Assembly (NCBI GenBank): GCA_937874185.1
Contig: CALNAK010000021.1
Span: forward strand, 310,001 to 374,000
Direction of reading: 5' to 3'
From: an uncultured Lactobacillus sp.
GTDB taxonomy: Bacteria; Bacillota; Bacilli; Lactobacillales; Lactobacillaceae
DNA length: 64,000 nucleotides
The translations under genes and the position numbers were made by a program. Below, in pieces: positions 15,243 to 22,320 of the stretch. Position 1 is the stretch's first letter. Every line of letters starts with the position of its first letter. The notes under the pieces were generated by a model. The model was not told the origin of the DNA and did not search any database. It was given only the letters and a program-made list of their open reading frames with translations.

Positions 15243-15926
15243 TTACAATACTTCAACTGAAGCTGTAGTTACACCGTATGAAGGAATTTGGTTATTTGGC
15301 ATAGCAACGTCTAATTGGTTAGGGTTACTGTATGCGAATGTACCTGTATCATTAACGGTTCTGATTAGAACTGTACCATCAGAAAGTGTAATCTTAAGCA
15401 TTGTTCCTCTAGGGAATACTGATAGGTTTGCGGCTACACCAGAGTAACCCATGTTTGAACCTAAAACAGCTGGATCATAGAAACTGATTTTAAATGTTCC
15501 TTGTGATGTTCCTGTTGATGATTGTGAAGCACTTTGAGTTTGTGTTTGAGTTGTTGTTTGTGTTTGTTGTGTTGTTGCTTGTTGAGCAGGTGCTTGATAA
15601 CTTGTATCTTCAGCAGGTGCTTGAGTTGTTGTTGCTTGTGCAGCAGATTCTGTACTTGTTGTATTAGCAGTTGTAACACCAGGCAATGTAACTGTTTCAC
15701 CTGGGAAAATCAAGTCAAATCCGCCAACTACACGACCGTTTGCTTGTTCAAGTTCTGGAATCGTAATTCCGGCAGCGGCAGCGATACTCTTATAAGTGTC
15801 TCCTGCTTCTACTTGAACATGGTTACTGTCGAGTGAGACTGCAGCTTGAGCAGTCTGTGAAGTTGTAGCGGCGATTGCTGTTAAAGCCATAGTACTTACT
15901 AAAGCGATAGATAGAACTTTTTTCAT
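15243..15926 (-). CDS. Secreted LysM protein with 3D-type double-psi barrel
   Basis: A wall protein of 227 residues. Residues 1-28 are a signal peptide ending TAQA. About 36-81 form one LysM domain (VQVEAGDTYKSIAAAAGI...LIFPGETVTLPG) for peptidoglycan binding. Residues 84-142 are a low-complexity Ala/Thr/Gln/Ser linker. Residues 144-227 resemble a 3D/RlpA-like double-psi barrel (TFKISFYDPAVLG, VNDTGTFA, NQLDVAMPN), the fold of lytic and resuscitation-type enzymes. Only part of the three-Asp signature is obvious, so enzymatic activity is uncertain. It is a single gene with a long leader (about 100 bases) and its own terminator. A role in wall turnover is inferred. Confidence 0.8.
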   Translation of the reverse strand: MKKVLSIALVSTMALTAIAATTSQTAQAAVSLDSNHVQVEAGDTYKSIAAAAGITIPELEQANGRVVGGFDLIFPGETVTLPGVTTANTTSTESAAQATTTQAPAEDTSYQAPAQQATTQQTQTTTQTQTQSASQSSTGTSQGTFKISFYDPAVLGSNMGYSGVAANLSVFPRGTMLKITLSDGTVLIRTVNDTGTFAYSNPNQLDVAMPNNQIPSYGVTTASVEVL

Positions 15927-16165
15927 GAATTAATTACATCCTTATGTTTAAATTGTTTAACCCTCATTGGTATGTTGCTATACTAACAACTATTTATTAC
16001 ACGACAACGTCCATAACGTTACAAATGGGCATCCTTTAGTAATATTAGTAATATGATTGAAACAATCAAACGTCTTAGGGTTGTTTTAACAACCTTTTGG
16101 ATTTTATTAATTTGAAAATAATTAACACTTATTCTGAAAATATGAGAGTATTCTTATAATAATGA

Positions 16166-17518
16166 TTAAATAAAGATACTTAAAATCATTACGCAAACGA
16201 TTCCAACCACTGATATCAACGTTTCTAGCACCGTCCACGTCATTAATGTTTCTTTAACCGATAAATCGAAATATTCTTTAAACATCCAGAAACCACCATC
16301 ATTTACATGAGAAGCAGCTAATGATCCCGCCCCAATCGCCAACACCATTAGAGCTGGATTAACACCAGACGAAGTCATCAATGGTAAAACTAATCCAGCA
16401 GCAGTTAAAGACGCAACCGTTGCGGATCCAAGCGCAATCCGTAATATTACCGCCATGAGCCAACCTAATAATAATGGTGAAATATTAGCATTGGAGAACA
16501 AATTCATAACCGCATCCCCAACGTTACCGTCAATTAAAACTTGTTTAAAAGCTCCACCACCACCAATTACTAATAATAGAACAGCGATTGATTTCAATGC
16601 ATCTTCAGAACTTTTGATCATAACAGACGATTTGACTTTTCTCGACCATCCCATTGTGTACATAGCAAATAGTAAAGAAATAGTCATCGTAATTGAAGGA
16701 GTTCCAATAAATGAAACAATTGAATCTAGCGTACTAGGATTCTTAGGCGTAACTCCACCATTAACCGTCAAATCGTATATTGTCGTAATGGCCATTAAAA
16801 TAACCGGGAACAACGAAGTTAAGACACTAACAGCAAAACTAGGTGTTTCCTCTAACTTAAATTTCTTCTGAGGACCCAGTGCAGATAAATTTCCCTTCCT
16901 ATTAAATGCATCAGGAACAAATTTTTGAGCAAATTTAGTATAAAGTGGACCCGCAACCGCTACTGCTGGAATAGCAATAATGATTCCGTAAAGCAATACG
17001 TTACCAGGATTAGCATTTAAAACTGAACTGATTGCAGTTGGAGCTGGATGAGGAGGCAAGAAACCATGAGTAACCGATAACGCCGCTGCCATAGGAATTC
17101 CTAAATAGAGAATCGAAACACCAGCCTCGACCGCAATAGCAAAGACAATAGGTACTAACAGAACCATTCCAACCTCAAAGAACAAGGCAATTCCAATGAT
17201 GAATGAAGCAATTACGATAGCAAGTTGTAATTTTTGCTTGCTAAATTTCTCAATCAACGTGTGTGCAATTCGATAGGCGCCACCAGCATCAGATACCAGA
17301 CGTCCTAAAATTGCTCCGAAACCAAAAACAATTGATAACTCCCCTAATTGACCACCAATTCCATTTTGGATACTGGTGGCTATTTTGGTTAACGGAATTC
17401 CTAAACCAATTCCTACTACTATAGAAGTAATGATCAATGAAAGAAATGTATTGAATTTAAATTTGATAATCAAGAGTAATAATAAGATTATCCCTAAAAT
17501 TAATACTAAGAAAGCCAT
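16166..17518 (-). CDS. gntP: Gluconate permease (GntP family)
   Basis: A 450-residue membrane protein of the gluconate:H+ symporter family, with about 12-14 hydrophobic segments and the family motifs FGFGAILGRLVSDAGGAYRIAHTLI, HGFLPPHPAPTAISSVLNANPG and GAGSLAASHVNDGGFWMFKEYF. It imports gluconate (or a related sugar acid) for phosphorylation by the kinase encoded just upstream. AAGGGG precedes the ATG by eight bases. A terminator-like hairpin lies between gntK and gntP, so permease expression is probably lower than, or regulated apart from, the kinase. The operon appears to end without an obvious terminator before the LysM gene. Confidence 0.9.
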   Translation of the reverse strand: MAFLVLILGIILLLLLIIKFKFNTFLSLIITSIVVGIGLGIPLTKIATSIQNGIGGQLGELSIVFGFGAILGRLVSDAGGAYRIAHTLIEKFSKQKLQLAIVIASFIIGIALFFEVGMVLLVPIVFAIAVEAGVSILYLGIPMAAALSVTHGFLPPHPAPTAISSVLNANPGNVLLYGIIIAIPAVAVAGPLYTKFAQKFVPDAFNRKGNLSALGPQKKFKLEETPSFAVSVLTSLFPVILMAITTIYDLTVNGGVTPKNPSTLDSIVSFIGTPSITMTISLLFAMYTMGWSRKVKSSVMIKSSEDALKSIAVLLLVIGGGGAFKQVLIDGNVGDAVMNLFSNANISPLLLGWLMAVILRIALGSATVASLTAAGLVLPLMTSSGVNPALMVLAIGAGSLAASHVNDGGFWMFKEYFDLSVKETLMTWTVLETLISVVGIVCVMILSIFI

Positions 17519-17540
17519 AGTTTTATCCCCTTTTGGATAA

Positions 17541-17568
17541 AAAAAGCACGTTATTGGCGTGTTTTTTA
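17541..17568 (-). terminator. Internal terminator between gntK and gntP
   Basis: AAAAAGCACG and CGTGTTTTTT pair around a seven-base loop and are followed on the minus strand by T-run. The hairpin overlaps the stop codon of gntK. Partial readthrough would set the ratio of kinase to permease. Confidence 0.7.
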
Positions 17569-19101
17569 TTTATTATGTTTCTTTTGGAAAGTAGCAATTT
17601 CTTTATATTCTGGTTCCAAAACCTCAGATACACGAATCCAAATTGGTAGTAACTCACGATAAACTTCGAAGTTCTTTTCATTTGGTTTATGAACGTCAGT
17701 CACACCAACCATTCCCTTAACAGCAGATAAATCATCAATATAACCTAATGCGTACATCCCTAAAACAGCTGCACCTAAACAAGAACTCTCAAAACTTTCG
17801 GGAATAGTAACGTCTTGTTCAAAAATATCAGCTAACATCTGTCTCCAAAGTGAAGACCTGGCAAAACCACCGGTAGCCTGAATACTAGTTGGTTTACCTG
17901 TTACTCCTTCAATTGTCAGCATGACAACATACAAGTTATAAACAATGCCTTCTAAGGCAGCACGAACCATATGAGCACGAGTATGCTTTCTAGTTAAACC
18001 GAAGAATGAGCCACGTGCGTAAGCATTCCAAATTGGAGCACGTTCACCACCAAGATATGGATGGAACAATAATCCATCAGATCCAGCTGGAATCTTTTCA
18101 GCAATTTGAGTCAGAATATCATAGGTAGAAACTTGCATTTGTTCAGCCGTAATTTTCTCTGGAGCAAACAATTGATCCTTGACCCAGCGAAAGACGATAC
18201 CACCGTTGTTAACTGGTCCGCCAACAACCCATTTATCTTTAGTTAAAGCGTAACAGAATAATTTTCCATTAGGATCAACCACCGGTTTATCGACAACTAC
18301 TCGAACTGCACCACTAGTTCCAATTGTGACTGCAACAACTCCAGGGTCAATTGCATCAACACCTAGATTTGATAGCACACCATCACTAGCACCGAAAACA
18401 AATGGTGTTTCAGAGGAAATGCCCAGTAAGTCACCATATCTATTATTAATATGATTAATCGTATCAGTTGGCTCAACTAGTTCTGGTAATTGATCTCGAG
18501 TAATTTGTAATAAGTCTAAAGCTTGCTTATCCCAATCAAGCTTAAAGATGTTGAACATCCCAGTTGCTGAAGCAATTGAGTATTCCATCTTGTAAACTCC
18601 AAACAAACGGAAGAATACATAAGACTTCAAATCAATAAACTTCTTAGTTTGCTTAAATAATTCTGGTTCTTCATGACGCAACCAAATAATTTTTGACAGC
18701 GGAGCCATCGGATGAATTGGTGTACCAGTTTTGGCATAAATCTCAGCACCAATTCCGTTTTCTTTTAACTCTTCACTATACTTGGCAGCACGATTGTCAG
18801 CCCATGTAATTGCTCGAGTTAATGGTTGATCGTCTTTATCCATTAAAATCAAACTGTGCATTGCGGACGAGAAAGAGATACCCTTAATCTCATCGGATTT
18901 AACTTTACCCTTACGAATAACTTGGCCTAATACTTCGATTACAGCATCAAAAATTTCATCTGGATCTTCTTCAGCCATATCAGGAATATCTTGGTAGAGC
19001 TGATATTCAGAATTAGCATATGCGATTACTTTACCCTTCATATCGTAAAGGACGCTTTTGGTACTAGTTGTGCCGATATCTACACCTATCATATATTCCA
19101 T
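17566..19101 (-). CDS. gntK: Gluconate kinase (FGGY family)
   Basis: A 511-residue sugar kinase of the FGGY family that phosphorylates gluconate to 6-phosphogluconate with ATP, feeding the pentose phosphate/phosphoketolase route. The N-terminal phosphate loop is GVDIGTTSTKSVLYD (6-20). The substrate-site region holds GISFSSAMHSLILMD and ITWADNRA. The C-terminal half has the ATP-site segments TIGTSGAVRVV and GGFARSSLWRQMLADIF. Length and motifs match Gram-positive GntK. AGGAG lies nine bases before the ATG. A short palindrome lies in the promoter spacer. No gntR-type regulator or gnd gene is adjacent. Confidence 0.9.
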   Translation of the reverse strand: MEYMIGVDIGTTSTKSVLYDMKGKVIAYANSEYQLYQDIPDMAEEDPDEIFDAVIEVLGQVIRKGKVKSDEIKGISFSSAMHSLILMDKDDQPLTRAITWADNRAAKYSEELKENGIGAEIYAKTGTPIHPMAPLSKIIWLRHEEPELFKQTKKFIDLKSYVFFRLFGVYKMEYSIASATGMFNIFKLDWDKQALDLLQITRDQLPELVEPTDTINHINNRYGDLLGISSETPFVFGASDGVLSNLGVDAIDPGVVAVTIGTSGAVRVVVDKPVVDPNGKLFCYALTKDKWVVGGPVNNGGIVFRWVKDQLFAPEKITAEQMQVSTYDILTQIAEKIPAGSDGLLFHPYLGGERAPIWNAYARGSFFGLTRKHTRAHMVRAALEGIVYNLYVVMLTIEGVTGKPTSIQATGGFARSSLWRQMLADIFEQDVTIPESFESSCLGAAVLGMYALGYIDDLSAVKGMVGVTDVHKPNEKNFEVYRELLPIWIRVSEVLEPEYKEIATFQKKHNK

Positions 19102-19132
19102 AAATGAAAACTCCTATCGCTATTCTTTAGCT

Positions 19133-19161
19133 TATTTAATTGTAATAAGAGTTCTTATCAA
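19133..19161 (-). promoter_or_regulatory. gnt promoter with operator in spacer
   Basis: On the minus strand TTGATA (19156-19161) and TAAATA (19133-19138) are 17 bases apart. ATAAGA-n2-TCTTAT (19145-19158), an inverted repeat, lies in the spacer and touches the -35 box. It could bind a gluconate-responsive repressor encoded elsewhere. Confidence 0.5.
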
Positions 19162-19235
19162 TGTCCAATTAATGTTATTGCAAATCATAAAAAAATGAAT
19201 ATAAATTAGTCATTTTCGACTCTACCCGTCTTCCA

Positions 19236-19375
19236 TGAAAAATCGATTGGGCTGGAACATGGTCGGACAACTTTAAGCCGACAAAAATCGTGCCGTCTTA
19301 AAGATTGCCCTTTTTCTAAGTTGGCAAATACAACCAACTAAGAAAAATTTGACCATTGAGCCCATCGATTTTTCA
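19236..19375 (-). repeat. Structured intergenic element, three-way junction, copy 1
   Basis: A 140-base element that can fold into an outer stem (19236-19247 with 19364-19375, then GGGCT/AGCCC and ATGGTC/GACCAT) enclosing two hairpins: 19271-19303 (CTTTAAG...CTTAAAG) and 19311-19347 (TTTTTCTAAGTTGG...CCAACTAAGAAAAA). Read on the minus strand it matches the element at 56316-56465 in layout and in unpaired bases. It is the main content of the 425-base gap between the acetyltransferase and gntK; the rest holds a terminator and the gnt promoter. Confidence 0.65.
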
Positions 19376-19417
19376 CTCCAGACTACACATGCTTTTATTA
19401 AATATTTATATAGACAA

Positions 19418-19458
19418 CAAAAACAGATTATCCCACATCAATGGATAATCTGTTCTTT
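19418..19458. terminator. Terminator of the GNAT gene
   Basis: AACAGATTATCC (19422-19433) and GGATAATCTGTT (19443-19454) form a perfect 12-bp stem with T-rich flanks. Confidence 0.75.
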
Positions 19459-19526
19459 TATAATATTTTCCTTTTCAAATAGATATCTTTGATAAAAGTT
19501 TTACTAATCTATATCCATTATTATTT

Positions 19527-20063
19527 TTATTGTAGTTTTTCCCATTCATCACGGAGAATTCCATATTGAACGGAATCATAGTATTTACCATCATAGAAAC
19601 GAACTTTTCTGATGCACGCTTCTTCTTTCATTCCTATCTTGGAGGCTAAATGCATCATTCGAGGATTTCCGGACCAGGTTGTTAACCCAACGTGGGGAAT
19701 ATCATAGAGATTAAACAAATAACTGACGAATAGTTTCAAAGATTGTCCGCCAATATTTTTATCCCACATATTTTGGTCGTAAATGGTAATACCTATATCT
19801 AGCCATTTAGCTAATTTACCATCTTTAAAATGAGAACTAACTGAACCAACTATTTTATCATCATTGGTAATTAATAAGTGTTCTTTATTGTTCAGCCATG
19901 TCTTATACGCCACAACATTTAAGAATTCTTCCTTAGTTGGCAACTCATCATGAAAATATGGACCATTTAACTCAGTCCACGGCGCTTCTGGATCACTAAA
20001 GGCTATTTCCCAGAATTCCTCGAGATCTTCTGGTTGAGCCTGTCTTATTCCAACTCCAACCAT
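19527..20063 (-). CDS. GNAT family N-acetyltransferase (RimJ/RimL-like)
   Basis: An acetyltransferase of 178 residues. It begins IRQAQPEDLEEFWEIAFSDPEAPWTELNGPYF, typical of the RimJ/RimL-type GNAT group. The acetyl-CoA region is GITIYDQNMWDKNIGGQSLKLFVSYLF, and HLASKIGMKEEACIRKVRFYDGKYYDSVQYGILRDEW forms the C-terminal core. The substrate (a protein N-terminus, peptide or small amine) cannot be told. GGAGGG precedes the ATG. It lies shortly after the PTS gene but behind that gene's terminator, so it is probably expressed from readthrough or a weak own promoter. Confidence 0.85.
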   Translation of the reverse strand: MVGVGIRQAQPEDLEEFWEIAFSDPEAPWTELNGPYFHDELPTKEEFLNVVAYKTWLNNKEHLLITNDDKIVGSVSSHFKDGKLAKWLDIGITIYDQNMWDKNIGGQSLKLFVSYLFNLYDIPHVGLTTWSGNPRMMHLASKIGMKEEACIRKVRFYDGKYYDSVQYGILRDEWEKLQ

Positions 20064-20078
20064 TATGTTCCCTCCAAT

Positions 20079-20117
20079 ATAAAAAAGGATTTGCCACTAA
20101 TTATATGACAAATCCCT
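20079..20117 (-). terminator. Terminator of the PTS gene
   Basis: GGATTTG (20087-20093) pairs with CAAATCC (20109-20115), followed on the minus strand by six T. The T-run leads straight into the ribosome site of the next gene. Confidence 0.75.
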
Positions 20118-20149
20118 CAAATTAAAACAATTATTTCGATAATATTAAA

Positions 20150-22117
20150 TTAATTATTTGCTGCAGGCTCGCGACTACCTAATCTTACCTTAGCAACTTC
20201 ATGTCCCTCTTCAAGATCTGACTCTTTGAATCCGAACATATATGTTGCAGCAAAGGCAACTACGATAGTTGCGGCCGAGGCAATCAAGTAACCTGTAAAG
20301 CTTCCATCAATCCCTTTAGGATTAATAAATGAAGCAAATCCGATTAGTGATCCGGCGAAGCCCCACATATCAACATGAAGTAATCCGGTAATCAAACCAC
20401 CAACGGCACTACCGATATTAGCTGTCCAGAAAACACGACCATATTTCAAGTTAATACCATACATAGCGGGTTCTGTAACACCAGAAAAGGCTGAAAGTGT
20501 TGCGGCACCAGCGATTTGTTTCATATCAATATTTTTCTTTGTTTTAAAGAATACAGCTAAAGCAGCAGCACCTTGAGCAACCATTGTTGTAGAAACAATC
20601 GCATTCAAAGCACTATGTCCAGTCGTAGCAATTTGGCTAGCAACAACTGGAATGACGGCCCAGTGTAATCCGAAAATAACCAAGCATTGATAGAATCCAC
20701 CAATCAACAATCCTGAAATAGCGGGACTGAAGTTCAATAGAGCAACGATACCACCAGCTAAGTAAGAACTTAGTAACGTGATAATTGGTCCAACAATTAC
20801 AATAATAATTGTGCTGACAATAAATACTTCTAGTAAAGGACTAAGAATCATACGTAATGACATTACAATATGTTTCTTGAGCCATGGTTCAATCTTTGAA
20901 GCTAACCATGCGGCAGCAATCATTGGAAAAATTGAGTATGTATAGTTAGCAATATGAATAGGAATTCCGAAGAAATCACCATTGATATTCATAGCCGTAC
21001 TGCTAGTCTTTGTAGCAACTTGTACTAAAGTTGGATATGCTAACACACCACCAATAACACCCATGATGATCTGGTTAGCACCTAATCTCTTAGCAGCTGT
21101 GAATCCAACTAAGATTGGTAAAAAGTAAAAGACTGAATCGCCCATTGCGTTAATAATCATATACGTGGAACTTGTTGGTGAAAGCCATTTGGCTGACACG
21201 ATTAATGCTAACAAACCCTTCAAAATACCTGATGCAGCTAACAAACCAATGACAGGCATCATGCTGGCTGTGATAACACCAATTAGAGCGCTAAAATAGA
21301 ATTTAGTCTTTGGCCAAACTCCTTTAGGAGCTTCAACCTTTTCAGCTTTAACAACGAAATCGTCACCAAAACCTGGTCCTAAAGCTTTAACAACGGCGTC
21401 ATAAACATCTTCAACAGCCGGTCCAATAACAACTTGATATTGACCTCCAGCTTTGGCAACATCCAAAACACCCTTCATATCTTTGATAACTTTATCATTT
21501 GCCTTGTTATCATCTTTCAAATAGAAACGAACACGTGTGATACAGTGGATTACGTTCTCAACGTTACCAGCTCCACCAACATTCTTAACAATATTTTTAC
21601 CTAGTTCGTTATAATCGACGTTCTTGTTTGGTTTTGCTGTTGCTTCACCTGGTGCTAATAGAACAACCTGAGCTACGTCTTTACCGGCTTCAATATCACC
21701 TTTATCTACACGTATCTCTTTGACAATATTGGCAGTGTTTGTAATGGCAACAATTACATCTGTTACCTTACCAGCTTTCTTAACTGCATCAATATCCATC
21801 GTCGCAATCTTCTGGCCAGCCTTAACGGTTTCTCCTTCTTTAACAAATAAGTTAAATGGAGCACCGTTCAATTCAACTGTATCAACACCCATGTGGACCA
21901 ATACTTCTAGTCCATCATCAGTCTTGAATCCAACCGCATGTTTGGTAGAAGCCACTAACATGACTTTACCTGAAACTGGGGCTACAATATCTTGGCTTGT
22001 AGGAATAATACCAAAGCCTTCACCCATGGCCTTTTCAGAAAACATTGGATCATGTACTTCAGACATTCCAACAGCTTGTCCAGTGACTGGAGCAAGTAGA
22101 TTTACTGTTTCTTTCAT
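20150..22117 (-). CDS. PTS transporter, glucose/trehalose superfamily, IIA-IIB-IIC
   Basis: A complete 655-residue sugar phosphotransferase permease with the unusual order IIA-IIB-IIC. IIA (about 5-155) carries the phosphorylated His in LVHMGVDTVELNG (His75). IIB (about 170-245) has its Cys in IHCITRVRF (Cys192). IIC (about 265-640) has ten or so membrane segments and the FSGVTEPAMYGIN sugar-site loop. It imports and phosphorylates a glucoside. The divergent GH65 phosphorylase makes trehalose (as trehalose 6-phosphate) a likely substrate, by analogy with Lactococcus, but other alpha-diglucosides fit too. ATG 22117 is chosen because GGGAGGTG lies six bases before it. A cre-like site lies in the leader. 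Confidence 0.85.
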   Translation of the reverse strand: MKETVNLLAPVTGQAVGMSEVHDPMFSEKAMGEGFGIIPTSQDIVAPVSGKVMLVASTKHAVGFKTDDGLEVLVHMGVDTVELNGAPFNLFVKEGETVKAGQKIATMDIDAVKKAGKVTDVIVAITNTANIVKEIRVDKGDIEAGKDVAQVVLLAPGEATAKPNKNVDYNELGKNIVKNVGGAGNVENVIHCITRVRFYLKDDNKANDKVIKDMKGVLDVAKAGGQYQVVIGPAVEDVYDAVVKALGPGFGDDFVVKAEKVEAPKGVWPKTKFYFSALIGVITASMMPVIGLLAASGILKGLLALIVSAKWLSPTSSTYMIINAMGDSVFYFLPILVGFTAAKRLGANQIIMGVIGGVLAYPTLVQVATKTSSTAMNINGDFFGIPIHIANYTYSIFPMIAAAWLASKIEPWLKKHIVMSLRMILSPLLEVFIVSTIIIVIVGPIITLLSSYLAGGIVALLNFSPAISGLLIGGFYQCLVIFGLHWAVIPVVASQIATTGHSALNAIVSTTMVAQGAAALAVFFKTKKNIDMKQIAGAATLSAFSGVTEPAMYGINLKYGRVFWTANIGSAVGGLITGLLHVDMWGFAGSLIGFASFINPKGIDGSFTGYLIASAATIVVAFAATYMFGFKESDLEEGHEVAKVRLGSREPAANN

Positions 22118-22141
22118 AAAAGGCACCTCCCTTTACGTATA

Positions 22142-22157
22142 TAGTAACCGTTTCCAT
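22142..22157. promoter_or_regulatory. cre-like CcpA site before the PTS gene
   Basis: TAGTAACCGTTTCCAT matches the cre consensus with one mismatch. It lies in the PTS leader, about 25 bases from the start codon, consistent with carbon catabolite repression. Confidence 0.55.
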
Positions 22158-22275
22158 TAATATTTACTACTATATTGTCATACATGCTGTATAAACATCA
22201 ACTTTCAATATTTTTAATTATAAAAAACGTGTTCATTCGCTATATAAATAATGTATAATGTTCGTTGTATGAATA

Positions 22276-22285
22276 TGTTTAAACA
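22276..22285. promoter_or_regulatory. Palindrome in the GH65 leader
   Basis: TGTTTAAACA lies after a likely TATAAT (22254-22259) and before the GH65 start. The same core recurs as TTGTTTAAACAA at 27808-27819 upstream of the ROK regulator and esterase. Chance occurrence is possible in AT-rich DNA. Confidence 0.3.
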
Positions 22286-22320
22286 AATAAATGTGCTAGG
22301 TAGTTTACGGAGGAATTAAT

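Noticed and set aside
15461..15700. Gln/His/Leu-rich open frame overlapping the LysM gene
   Set aside because: It is a shadow of the repetitive Thr/Gln/Ala linker of the LysM protein in another frame.
16076..16095. Hairpin GGTTG/CAACC before the LysM gene, possible terminator of gntP
   Set aside because: On the minus strand it is not followed by a T-run, so it does not look like an intrinsic terminator.
16052..16114. Short plus-strand frame of 20 codons (begins MIETIKRL) in the LysM-gntP gap
   Set aside because: No ribosome site, no promoter, and length compatible with chance, so not called as a small toxin or peptide.
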